Below are positions 1 through 6,866 of a stretch of DNA of 15,516 nt, in pieces. A model generated the notes under the pieces. The model saw only the letters and a program-made list of their open reading frames with translations. It did not search any database and had not been told where the DNA came from. The DNA comes from an uncultured Clostridia bacterium (GTDB taxonomy: Bacteria > Bacillota > Clostridia > UBA1381): assembly GCA_910578235.1 (NCBI GenBank), contig CAJTPP010000061.1, positions 229 through 15,744 of the forward strand, read 5' to 3'. How positions within the stretch are numbered: the first letter of the stretch is position 1; the number at the start of each line of letters is the position of its first letter. A program made the translations under genes and the position numbers.

Positions 1-2734
1 CCGTCGCGGTATGAGTGCCCGCGTTTATCTGATTACCGCTTGTGACCGTTACGTTTACAGTATCGCCGTATTCAAGATTTGTCGCGGTTGCTGTAACATC
101 GCTTGCCACGCCGTCATATTCACGCGCAGAAGTACCGAGCCATGTAAGTCCAACCTCCTTAGGTTCTACCTTTATGATAATATCAGACGACTCACTGGCG
201 CCAAGGCTGAGGCCGCCGCCGTATACAACTCTGACACGGTTATCGCCTATACGGAAACGCTTTTTATCTATTTTTACATTATTGATAGTAGCTGTACCGC
301 GTATACCGGTTGAATCATAAACTACATCAGCGTTAGCCAGATATGTCTGACTTTCGACAAGATAGAATTCAGCCTGGTTAGTTGCGGCAAAGGCTGAAAT
401 ACCTTTTTTTTGTACATTTGCAGTAATGCTGATTGTATCGCCGTAGGTTACTGTCTTAGTATTGGCAGTAATCTCTGACGGTGAATTTCCGATTGTTACC
501 TTTACACTGCCTCCGGTTAAACCGTTGTAGTTGGTGTTCTCAGCTACTCTGTAATATACAGTGTACTCGCCGCCTATTGTAGCTGTCGGAATAGTGGTTG
601 ACCAATCATTTCCTACTCCTGTAAGGCTGTACTCCATAGTACCGCCTGTCGATGTACCTGCTGTTACAAGCGCCTGCGCGCTGCCTGTTGTTACAAGACC
701 TGTCTTGGCTGTCGGCGCTTTTGTAATGCTTGAGTTCGCCTTGCCTATCGTTACTTCAACGCTTTCCACTGTTGTGTCGCCATGGTTAGAGTCACCCTTT
801 ACGTAATACCATACTACGTATTTTCCGGCGTTCGTAGCTTTTGGTACAGTTGAACTGTAGTTGCCGCTGTTTCCGACTCTGTACATCAATGTACCGCCGC
901 TTGCCGTACCCGCTGTCACAAGATTTCTCGACTGACCGTTATATACAAGGTTCTGAATAGCTGCCGGTCTTGACGTAAGAGTCGCGGCTGTCGCGCCTAT
1001 CGTTGCGGTAACGCTCTTTTCACCTACACTATTGTAATTGCTGTTTCCGACTACCTTATAGTATACGGTGTATGTACCCACAGCAGTCGCAGTTGGTATA
1101 TTCGTGCTGTATGTTCCGTTTGAGCCTAACTTGTACTGCAATGTACCGCCCGTGGTGCTTCCTGCTATTACAAGATTCTGCGCTTTGCCGTTATATGTCA
1201 GATTCTGTCCTGTAGGAGCGTTTACAACAGGATTTGCCGGATTAATTTTTACGCTGATGCTTCCTCCGGCATGGTCATTGTAATGCTGACTTCCTACAGA
1301 ACGATAATACACTGTGTATGTGCCCGCATTTCTCTCTGTCGGAATTGTCGTCATCCAGTTGCTGTTGTTTACCTTGTACTGCATTGTACAGCCGCTCGGG
1401 GCAGTGCCGCCGTTTATGAGAGCCTGGTTCGCGCCGATATATGTAAGCGATTTCGCTGTCGGCGCGGTTATGCTCTGATTTACTTTGTTTACCGTTACCG
1501 TACAGGTTGCCGATTTCCGAATATACTTGTTATTATCATCCTGAGCCACTGTTACAGTGATTGTCGCTGTACCGGCTATACCCGGAGTTACTTTACCATC
1601 GCTTGACACAGCCGCTACAGCGGAATTGCTGCTGGAATATGTTTTCGTACCTTTTGACTCTGTCGATACTGACAGTGCTGACGCGCTGTCGAAGCAGTTC
1701 ATCGTTTTATTCGATACGGTAAGTGTAGGCTCTTTATATATCTCATAAGGTGAACCCGCTGTACCGCTGCCTTTTACGACATACGCTGACGACTGGTCTA
1801 AAAAGAACGCAGGTCGTACATATGACTTGCCGCTGCTTGTAACGCCATAGCTTGCGCTACGGTAATCAACATTAGAACCATTTGGATACAAACCACGTGC
1901 TTCATTGTCGTTGTTCGGACGCGCAGAACGCAACCATGTGAATCCGTCTCTTCCATAGTAGTATGTTGAACCTAAGATTCTACTATTTTTGTACATTTCA
2001 TAAATCTGACGTATATCCGGCAGGAATATACTGTCTGTCGTATACTTCGCATATGCGGTGCTATAATTCTGCAGAACAGTTTCTATTGAAACATTATATT
2101 CATGATATGCCGTACCCGTAGTCTTATCCGCTCTATCATATTGTGAAAGTAATTCTTTCTGTGATACAGACATTATGAACGACTTTTCAGTTAGTTTAAA
2201 ACTATTCATAAAGCCTGCTTCGTTGCTATACGCAGTACCACTGACATTTGAACTGTTCGGCACGGTCTCCGGCCATGACACGCCGCCCGCGCCGGCCGAG
2301 GAATTAAGCCATGCGCGAAGAGTGGATTTGCTCCAGTAGTTTGAACCTCTTGACGCTCTTCCACTGTGACGATTATGCGTGCCTGCTGTGCCCTTAGCGT
2401 CAAACGCTTTATCACAAAGGCTCGTATCCGCGTACATCAGCGGCACATAGCCGCTTGTCGGCACGGTTGTAAATGTCTCCGGGGAAATTGTATTACCGCT
2501 TATCTTCTGGAAGCCGACACAACGCCATAATATATCCTGACCATTGTAGGTTCCCATTTTGATGTACTCGCCCATCTTGATGTTCGATTTGGGGTCATAT
2601 AATATTTCCGCCGCGCTTGCCGTGGTTTCCGGAACTATCGGGAGCATAGGCATAAGCACTGTAAGCATTGCCGCCGCCAAAACTGAGCTTATAAGTCTTT
2701 TTTTGATTTTTTGAATTTTACTTAAAAATTCCAT
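1..2734 (-). CDS. Large secreted DUF6273 / Ig-like repeat surface protein, C-terminus cut off by the window edge
   Basis: The frame is open for 911 codons from an ATG at 2734 to base 1 and continues beyond the window. The start has an AAAGGAG site 6 bases upstream. Residues 1-41 form a signal peptide: KIQKIKKR basic region, hydrophobic stretch, and ASA-A cleavage site. Residues about 50-310 match the DUF6273 pattern: an ILWRCVGF strand, NYWSKSTLRAWLNS, TWLRSA near 265 and a closing YVRPAFFLD near 307. A Big_2-like Ig domain (about 320-415) follows, then four MBG-like modules of 81-85 residues (about 416-748), another beta-rich module, and a YDG-type module ('EYDGVASDVTATATNLEYGDT') at the edge. 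This is an extracellular, probably wall-bound or secreted protein; no anchor is visible because the C-terminus is missing. An XRE regulator lies 47 bp upstream on the same strand, so co-transcription is likely. The ligand or role is unknown. Confidence 0.9.
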   Translation of the reverse strand, partial: MEFLSKIQKIKKRLISSVLAAAMLTVLMPMLPIVPETTASAAEILYDPKSNIKMGEYIKMGTYNGQDILWRCVGFQKISGNTISPETFTTVPTSGYVPLMYADTSLCDKAFDAKGTAGTHNRHSGRASRGSNYWSKSTLRAWLNSSAGAGGVSWPETVPNSSNVSGTAYSNEAGFMNSFKLTEKSFIMSVSQKELLSQYDRADKTTGTAYHEYNVSIETVLQNYSTAYAKYTTDSIFLPDIRQIYEMYKNSRILGSTYYYGRDGFTWLRSARPNNDNEARGLYPNGSNVDYRSASYGVTSSGKSYVRPAFFLDQSSAYVVKGSGTAGSPYEIYKEPTLTVSNKTMNCFDSASALSVSTESKGTKTYSSSNSAVAAVSSDGKVTPGIAGTATITVTVAQDDNNKYIRKSATCTVTVNKVNQSITAPTAKSLTYIGANQALINGGTAPSGCTMQYKVNNSNWMTTIPTERNAGTYTVYYRSVGSQHYNDHAGGSISVKINPANPVVNAPTGQNLTYNGKAQNLVIAGSTTGGTLQYKLGSNGTYSTNIPTATAVGTYTVYYKVVGNSNYNSVGEKSVTATIGATAATLTSRPAAIQNLVYNGQSRNLVTAGTASGGTLMYRVGNSGNYSSTVPKATNAGKYVVWYYVKGDSNHGDTTVESVEVTIGKANSSITKAPTAKTGLVTTGSAQALVTAGTSTGGTMEYSLTGVGNDWSTTIPTATIGGEYTVYYRVAENTNYNGLTGGSVKVTIGNSPSEITANTKTVTYGDTISITANVQKKGISAFAATNQAEFYLVESQTYLANADVVYDSTGIRGTATINNVKIDKKRFRIGDNRVRVVYGGGLSLGASESSDIIIKVEPKEVGLTWLGTSAREYDGVASDVTATATNLEYGDTVNVTVTSGNQINAGTHTAT
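491..1487 (-). repeat. Four tandem MBG-like protein modules within the surface protein
   Basis: Four successive modules begin near bases 1487, 1245, 997 and 745 and are 81-85 codons each. Each has the order 'aPTa..LtYnG..Q.LV.aGt..GGTm.Y' then 'W.tTIPTA...GTYTVYYrV.g..NYN....gSv.VtI'. The copies differ enough in sequence that they are best seen as protein-level repeats rather than recent DNA duplications. Such modules usually act as extended stalk or adhesive segments in gut bacterial surface proteins. Confidence 0.8.
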
Positions 2735-2781
2735 TTCTTTCTCCTTTCGGATTAGTTTTTTTCTTGTTTCACTGTCTTCTC

Positions 2782-2997
2782 CTATTCCCTCTTCGCACAT
2801 AGAAATTCTTCATCAAAGCTCTTGTGATATACACCAAACAATTCCAGAAGTGTTCCTATGTCCGGCTGCGCGTAGCCTGTTTCCCAGTGGCCGACAGTCT
2901 GCTGTTTCTTGCCCAGCCTGTCTGCAAGTTCCTGCTGCGTAAGTCCGCTGCTTCGACGCATTCTTCTGAATGTGTCCGCTATTTCCCGTTTTGTCAT
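2782..2997 (-). CDS. XRE-family helix-turn-helix transcriptional regulator, 71 aa
   Basis: This is a compact single-domain DNA-binding protein. It has the usual XRE HTH_3 layout: 'RRSSGLTQQELADRLG' forms helices 1-2 and 'KKQQTVGHWETG' the recognition helix, followed by 'P.IGTLLELFGVYHKSFDEEF'. There is no sensor or oligomerisation domain beyond this. The frame is open from an ATG at 3027, but a near-perfect AAGGAGGTGAT site at about 3008-3018 lies inside that extension, immediately before GTG (3000) and ATG (2997). I take 2997; GTG at 3000 has slightly better spacing and is nearly equivalent, and 3027 is possible because an AAGGTG precedes it. The gene is 47 bp upstream of the surface protein on the same strand. 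Two palindromic sites further upstream are candidate operators for it. Control of the surface protein and of itself is inference. Confidence 0.88.
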   Translation of the reverse strand: MTKREIADTFRRMRRSSGLTQQELADRLGKKQQTVGHWETGYAQPDIGTLLELFGVYHKSFDEEFLCAKRE

Positions 2998-3065
2998 CAC
3001 TCTTATCACCTCCTTATTGATATACATAACCTTTCACCTTTTCTTTTGTATAACTGTTTTAAAGT

Positions 3066-3137
3066 TCATCCATAGCCACCGCCTTTACTTTTTCCCCCTC
3101 TTGTGAACAGAGTTATTAGAATATTACACATTCCCAT
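3066..3137 (-). CDS. Possible 23-residue leader peptide upstream of the XRE gene
   Basis: An ATG at 3137 is preceded by GGAGG (3143-3147) with 5-base spacing and opens a 23-codon frame ending in TGA at 3066. The peptide starts MGMCNILITLF and ends in a basic, Gly-rich tail (TRGGKSKGGGYG). It lies in the presumed 5' leader of the regulator, about 70 bp before its start. I recognise no family. It may be a leader peptide or chance; the ribosome site is the main support. Confidence 0.3.
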   Translation of the reverse strand: MGMCNILITLFTRGGKSKGGGYG

Positions 3138-3196
3138 GTAAGCCTCCGCTATTGATAAAATGTAAATATTTCTTATGATTTCCTAAAATTTCTTTT

Positions 3197-3220
3197 TTAC
3201 GAAAAGTATACCTTTAGTAA
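3197..3220. promoter_or_regulatory. Palindromic operator-like site, copy 1
   Basis: The site reads TTACGAA-N2-GTATAC-N2-TTAGTAA, a 24-bp palindrome with one mismatched pair in the outer arms. It is the same element as the site at 3335-3358. On the minus strand it contains TATACT (3205-3210), a possible -10 box for the XRE gene with a weak CTGAAA -35 (3227-3232, 16-base spacer), so binding here could block that promoter. The cognate protein is not shown by the sequence; the adjacent XRE regulator is the natural candidate. Confidence 0.65.
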
Positions 3221-3251
3221 CAAATTTTTCAGATTATTTTACAATAAAATG

Positions 3252-3280
3252 TTGACAATAAAATATTGTTATGATAGAAT
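3252..3280 (+). promoter_or_regulatory. Strong sigma-A promoter with no coding gene directly downstream
   Basis: A perfect -35 TTGACA (3252-3257), a 17-base spacer and a -10 TAGAAT (3275-3280) predict a start near 3287. It sits between the two palindromic sites. The next strong signal downstream is an intrinsic terminator at 3414-3439, and no ORF with a ribosome site lies between. Confidence 0.7.
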
Positions 3281-3334
3281 GGATTCAGTAATATTACACT
3301 ACAAAATTATGTTGTAAGCTCAGATTTTTCGCTG

Positions 3335-3358
3335 TTACTAATTGTATACTTTTAGTAA
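3335..3358. promoter_or_regulatory. Palindromic operator-like site, copy 2
   Basis: The site reads TTACTAA-N2-GTATAC-N2-TTAGTAA, with perfectly inverted 7-base arms around the self-complementary GTATAC. It is 138 bp from copy 1 (about 13 helical turns) and lies downstream of the predicted start of the plus-strand transcript. A lone GTATAC at 3368-3373 lacks the flanking arms and is not counted as a third copy. Confidence 0.7.
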
Positions 3359-3413
3359 AAATAAGCTGTATACACATCAGTGTTTCCTCTTGTTTACTTA
3401 ATTTACTTCACTA

Positions 3414-3439
3414 AAAAAAGCTCCTCTTGGAGCTTTTTT
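3414..3439 (+). terminator. Intrinsic terminator, potentially bidirectional
   Basis: GCTCC and GGAGC pair around a TCTT loop, extended by A6/T6 to an 11-bp stem. It has a T run on the plus strand and a matching A run on the other side, so it could work in both directions. It ends the ORF-less transcript from 3287 and separates it from the protease promoter. Confidence 0.8.
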
Positions 3440-3527
3440 CTGTTATTTCTGCATTTTATTCAGAAAATATCAGCAATTTGACAATATGCATTATTGATAT
3501 TTTGCCTCTTTTACTCATGTATTTTGT

Positions 3528-3556
3528 TTGACTTTATCTTTTTATAATGCTATAAT
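3528..3556 (+). promoter_or_regulatory. Sigma-A promoter of the protease gene
   Basis: TTGACT (3528-3533), a 17-base spacer and a perfect TATAAT (3551-3556) predict a start near 3563. A second TATAAT at 3561-3566 follows closely. The coding start is about 57 bases downstream of the predicted start. Confidence 0.8.
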
Positions 3557-3570
3557 CCGATATAATATAC

Positions 3571-3595
3571 ATAATACAAGAAAATCTTGTATTAT
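3571..3595. promoter_or_regulatory. Perfect inverted repeat in the protease 5' untranslated region
   Basis: ATAATACAAG and CTTGTATTAT form a perfect 10-bp stem around a 5-base loop. The repeat lies just after the predicted transcription start and just before the AAAGGTG ribosome site (3604-3610). It could be an operator overlapping the start of transcription or a 5' stabilising hairpin in the mRNA. There is no T run, so it is not a terminator. Confidence 0.55.
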
Positions 3596-3619
3596 ATTGA
3601 ATGAAAGGTGCGGTGTATC

Positions 3620-5428
3620 GTGAAAAAAAATATTATAACAATAATAGCGGCTGTAATGCTGATTACAATTACAGCATCGGCTGAGGAAGCAGCTTTTGAT
3701 GATAACAGTGTGATTGTTGTGATGAATACTGACGCTAAGCGTTCCATAAGTCCGTACAGCAATCCCTTTGACGAACTTGATATCGCCGAATCCGAATGTA
3801 TTTTTGAGGAAAATTATAATGCTGTATCACTTTTTAACACGGGCAACTCAACGCGTATATTAAAACTGACGCTTAAAGAAAAAGGAGCTGACAAGGTTCT
3901 TGAAACAATAGAAAAATTAAAAAAGCTGCCCCAGGTAAAATATGCCGAACCCAATTACATATTCTCCACTTTTGAAGCTCCAAACGATAGCTATTACCTT
4001 GACGGAAGTCAGCAGGCTCTTAATCTGGTCGGCGCTGACAATGTATGGGATCTTGACATTGACTGCTCTCAGATATCCGTAGGCATAGTCGATACGGGAA
4101 TACAGCTTGACCATGAGGATTTAAAAAACAATATATGGATAAACCCGGGTGAAATGCCTAACGATGGAAATGACAATGATGAAAACGGATATACCGATGA
4201 TATAAACGGATGGGATTTTGCGGATAATGACAATGATCCGACATATTCCTACTGGCACGGCGTACATGTCGCGGGAATAATCGGATCAGAAACAAATAAC
4301 GGTATCGGTACTGCTTCGTTAGCACGTAATGCAAAACTTGCGGCCCTAAAAATCTTTGACCGCAGCGGCAACGCCGAAATATCAAACGCTATAGAAGCTT
4401 TCAATTACGCAAAAAACAATAATATCACGATTCTAAATAACAGTTGGGGACTATCAATATTCTCAGAAGAAACAGAAGCGGAACTAAAATCAATGGAGGA
4501 AGTCATAAAAAATACTCCTGAAATTCTCTACGTCTGCGCTTCAGGCAATACTAATACCGCTCCTGAGCCTGATAATGATAAAACTCCTATATATCCCGCC
4601 TCATATTCCCAAAATTATGAAAATGTTATATCGGTAGCAAATACAAACATAAATGATATATTATCCGACAACTCGCATTACGGTAAAAACAGTGTAGATA
4701 TAGCCGCTCCCGGTTGCGATATCATGAGTACATATACAGGCAACAGCTACAGTTCGCAATCAGGGACTTCTATGTCTGCGCCTATGGTAACAAGCGCAGC
4801 GGCAGTCATGAAAGCCGTCAATGCCGATATAACTCCTTCGGAGATAAAGAATATAATTATGTCTGCTTCAGATAAAATTGATACGCTGACAGATAAAATC
4901 GTATCAGGCGGAAGACTTAACGCATATTCGGCGGTATCAAAAGTACTTCAAACAATGCCAACACCAACGCCTACTCCGACACCTACTCAGACACCTACTC
5001 AGACACCTGCACCAACGCCTACTCAGACATCTGCACCAACGCCTACTACAACGCCTACTCAGACATCTGCACCAATACCTACTACAACGCCTACTCCGAC
5101 ACCTACTCAGACACCTGCACCAACGCCTACTACAATGCCTACTCAGACACCTACTACAACATTCAAATATAATATCAATATTTTGATAGAAAATAGTACA
5201 TCAAAAATCACAATTTCAGATAGCAGTCATAAAGAACCTTCTGAAAGGATTATTATCGCTGATTATGACAAAGACGGCAAGCTGCTCGCCATAACTGTAA
5301 ATGATATAACGTCAGATGCAATTTTACACTCATTATCAGATAACAGAATACATATAGTAAAAGCATTTATATGGAATAGCCTAAAGGAAATGTCTCCGTT
5401 ATCACAATGTGCGAAAAAAACATTGTAA
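3620..5428 (+). CDS. Secreted subtilisin-like serine protease (S8 family) with Thr/Pro linker
   Basis: The GTG at 3620 gives a 602-residue protein starting MKKNIITII, with AAAGGTG 9 bases upstream; an in-frame GTG at 3608 sits too close to that site. A signal peptide ends near ASA-EEA. Residues about 28-118 look like an I9-type propeptide (VIVVM..., ending VKYAEPNYIF). The peptidase domain has Asp158 in VGIVDTG, His213 in HGVHVAG, oxyanion Asn310 in ASGN and Ser384 in GTSMSAP. The triad is complete, so it should be active; the usual HGTHVAG reads HGVHVAG. A Thr/Pro/Gln linker (about 447-514) leads to an 88-residue C-terminal domain with 'YDKDGKLLAITV' and 'VKAFIWNSLKEMSPL', a module often found at the end of secreted clostridial proteins. 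The expected role is extracellular protein degradation or processing of surface proteins. The gene stands alone with its own promoter. Confidence 0.93.
   Translation: MKKNIITIIAAVMLITITASAEEAAFDDNSVIVVMNTDAKRSISPYSNPFDELDIAESECIFEENYNAVSLFNTGNSTRILKLTLKEKGADKVLETIEKLKKLPQVKYAEPNYIFSTFEAPNDSYYLDGSQQALNLVGADNVWDLDIDCSQISVGIVDTGIQLDHEDLKNNIWINPGEMPNDGNDNDENGYTDDINGWDFADNDNDPTYSYWHGVHVAGIIGSETNNGIGTASLARNAKLAALKIFDRSGNAEISNAIEAFNYAKNNNITILNNSWGLSIFSEETEAELKSMEEVIKNTPEILYVCASGNTNTAPEPDNDKTPIYPASYSQNYENVISVANTNINDILSDNSHYGKNSVDIAAPGCDIMSTYTGNSYSSQSGTSMSAPMVTSAAAVMKAVNADITPSEIKNIIMSASDKIDTLTDKIVSGGRLNAYSAVSKVLQTMPTPTPTPTPTQTPTQTPAPTPTQTSAPTPTTTPTQTSAPIPTTTPTPTPTQTPAPTPTTMPTQTPTTTFKYNINILIENSTSKITISDSSHKEPSERIIIADYDKDGKLLAITVNDITSDAILHSLSDNRIHIVKAFIWNSLKEMSPLSQCAKKTL
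4963..5160 (+). repeat. Low-complexity tandem repeat encoding the Thr/Pro linker
   Basis: About 200 bases are built from CCTACT-, CCGACA-, CAGACA- and GCACCAAC-type units encoding PTPTPTQTP / APTPTTTP. A higher-order block of roughly 36-48 bases (CAGACA.CTGCACCAA...CCTACTACAA) recurs at least three times. The encoded segment is an unstructured, possibly glycosylated spacer between the protease and C-terminal domains. Its length is likely to vary between strains. Confidence 0.8.
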
Positions 5429-5465
5429 GATAAATCCAATATTTACAATATGGTTTCTATAGTTT

Positions 5466-5494
5466 ATAAAAAATGCGCTGCCAAGGCAGCGCAT
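5466..5494 (-). terminator. Intrinsic terminator for the PLP-enzyme gene
   Basis: ATGCGCTGCC and GGCAGCGCAT (5473-5494) form a 10-bp GC-rich stem. On the minus strand it is followed at once by T6 then AT (5466-5472). It lies about 90 bases beyond the stop of the PLP-enzyme gene. On the plus strand only A-rich sequence follows the hairpin, so it would be a weak terminator for the protease. Confidence 0.75.
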
Positions 5495-5584
5495 AAAATA
5501 CATATTAATCTGATTTGTTGCCATACAGATTTAACATTATCAACAATAATAAATCTGAAAAAAAGCACACATTTTTAATTATAT

Positions 5585-6772
5585 TTACAATAATCCTACC
5601 GCCTTGAAAGCCTGTTCAAGATCGGCTATAATATCCTCGGCGTCCTCAGTGCCTACACTCATACGGAAAAATCCGTTTGAAAACTCGTCAGGGAACAAAT
5701 ACTGTCTTTCGTCATCCTCGCCCAGAAAAGCAATCAGGCTTGCGCCGTGACCGAGAGATACAGCTGATGTTATTACTTTCAGCTTGCTCACAAACTCATT
5801 GTGCTTGTCATGATCAGCCTTTATACCAAAGGACAGCATACCGCTAAAACCCTTCATCTGTTTTCTGGCAATATCATGATCCTTAAAACTTTTAAGTCCC
5901 GGATACGCTACAAATGTCACACATGGCAGGCTCTCAAGATACTCGGCCACCTTCTGTCCGTTCTCGTTATGCTGCTTCATTCTCAGCGGCAGTGTTGTTG
6001 AACCGCGCATAATCAGCCACGCGTTAAACGGGCTTATCGTTCCGCCGAGGTTTACCATAGCCTGCGTCTTTATTTTATCAATTATCTCCTTGCGGGAAAC
6101 CACTACTCCGCCCATAGCATCGCCATGACCGTTGATATATTTCGTCAGACTTTCAATAACTATATCCGCGCCCAGCTCAAGCGGTTTCTGATTAAACGGC
6201 GACGAAAAAGTATTGTCCACCGACAGAAGTATATTATGCTCGTGAGCAATATCTGCAATAGCGGATATATCGCTTATTTTAAGCGTCGGATTACCCGGCG
6301 TTTCAATATGTATCAGCTTTGTATTAGGCTTTATGGCGTTTCTTACAGCGTCAAGATCCGAGGTGTCAAGAATAGTCGTCTCAACCTGAAACTTATTGTT
6401 AAACAGCTCATTTAACAGTCTGTAAACCGCAATATATGTAACATCTGAGAAAATCACGTGATCTCCGCTTTTCAGCAGCGAGAAAAATGTGCCCGAAAGC
6501 GCCGCGACGCCGCTGCCCAGTACAACAGCATCCTCACCGCCCTCAAGCAATGCAAGTCTCTGCTGCAAATACATCTGGTTCGCTCCGCCGTTACGCGTAT
6601 AGAGCGGCTTGTCGTCCGCGCTTGACCAGTTCACCTGGGAAGGATCATACGGAAGCACATAACTGTTTGACATTGTTATAGGTCTTTCAATAGCTCCCGT
6701 TTCCGCGTCAGGCTCATTGCCCGCGTGAATACATTGCGTTGCAAAACCGTATTTTTCAAATTCATTATCCAT
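5585..6772 (-). CDS. Cys/Met-metabolism PLP-dependent enzyme (trans-sulfuration family)
   Basis: The 395-residue protein spans the whole family: N-terminal 'TQCIHAG', 'YTRNGGANQMYLQQRLALLEGGEDAVVLGSG', 'VDNTFSSPF' carrying the PLP-contacting Asp, and 'ESLTKYINGHGD' with the PLP-binding Lys211. The C-terminal 'FRMSVGTED' is the usual substrate carboxylate Arg region. The reaction is beta- or gamma-elimination or replacement on cysteine, homoserine or methionine derivatives. The family includes cystathionine gamma-synthase, cystathionine lyases, O-acetylhomoserine sulfhydrylase and methionine gamma-lyase. The loop that reads TLYGCTF in typical methionine gamma-lyases is DVTYIAVY here, so the characteristic Cys is absent and that activity is less likely. 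I cannot assign one substrate. The ATG at 6772 follows AAAGGAG. A longer frame from 6838 begins with TTG of the -35 box and cannot be translated from this promoter. Confidence 0.9.
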   Translation of the reverse strand: MDNEFEKYGFATQCIHAGNEPDAETGAIERPITMSNSYVLPYDPSQVNWSSADDKPLYTRNGGANQMYLQQRLALLEGGEDAVVLGSGVAALSGTFFSLLKSGDHVIFSDVTYIAVYRLLNELFNNKFQVETTILDTSDLDAVRNAIKPNTKLIHIETPGNPTLKISDISAIADIAHEHNILLSVDNTFSSPFNQKPLELGADIVIESLTKYINGHGDAMGGVVVSRKEIIDKIKTQAMVNLGGTISPFNAWLIMRGSTTLPLRMKQHNENGQKVAEYLESLPCVTFVAYPGLKSFKDHDIARKQMKGFSGMLSFGIKADHDKHNEFVSKLKVITSAVSLGHGASLIAFLGEDDERQYLFPDEFSNGFFRMSVGTEDAEDIIADLEQAFKAVGLL

Positions 6773-6809
6773 TATTTCAAATTCTCCTTTATATAGCACA
6801 TTTAAAAAA

Positions 6810-6838
6810 ATTATATTACTTTTAGACGTTTTTGTCAA
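6810..6838 (-). promoter_or_regulatory. Consensus sigma-A promoter of the PLP-enzyme gene
   Basis: Read on the minus strand, TTGACA (6833-6838), a 17-base spacer and TATAAT (6810-6815) match consensus exactly. The predicted start is near 6803, about 30 bases before the coding start. It begins 28 bases after the stop of the FliB-like gene, so the enzyme can be transcribed independently; no terminator separates the two genes. Confidence 0.85.
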
Positions 6839-6866
6839 TATTATATGTAATATAAATATGTATATT

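Larger units (their letters stand above)
3287..3439 (+). ncRNA. Candidate small RNA of about 150 nt
   Basis: The interval is bounded by the TTGACA-17-TAGAAT promoter and a strong terminator. The only ATG inside opens a two-codon frame (ATG TTG TAA), and I find no credible ribosome site. The second palindromic operator (3335-3358) lies within the predicted transcript, so the site could act on DNA, as a roadblock, or fold in the RNA. I cannot match it to a known RNA family. Confidence 0.4.

Noticed and set aside
11..1748. Several plus-strand frames of 60-110 codons opposite the surface protein
   Set aside because: They arise from the repetitive Thr/Gly/Val codons of the minus-strand repeats and show no ribosome sites or domains.
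2206..2415. A 69-codon minus-strand frame inside the surface gene
   Set aside because: It overlaps the DUF6273 coding sequence in another frame on the same strand and has no independent signals.
3368..3373. A third GTATAC near the operator pair
   Set aside because: It lacks the TTACTAA/TTAGTAA arms that define the other two sites.
4963..5160. Repeated short units resembling a CRISPR array
   Set aside because: The units are contiguous, in frame, and encode a Thr/Pro linker; there are no spacers or cas genes.
5473..5494. The GC-rich hairpin as a terminator of the protease gene
   Set aside because: On the plus strand it is followed by AAAATACATATT with no T run; the T6 run is on the minus side, so it is assigned to the PLP-enzyme gene.
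5526..5558. Inverted repeat CAGATTTA...TAAATCTG after the protease gene
   Set aside because: Arms are only 8 bases, AT-rich, 17 bases apart, and no T run follows on either strand.
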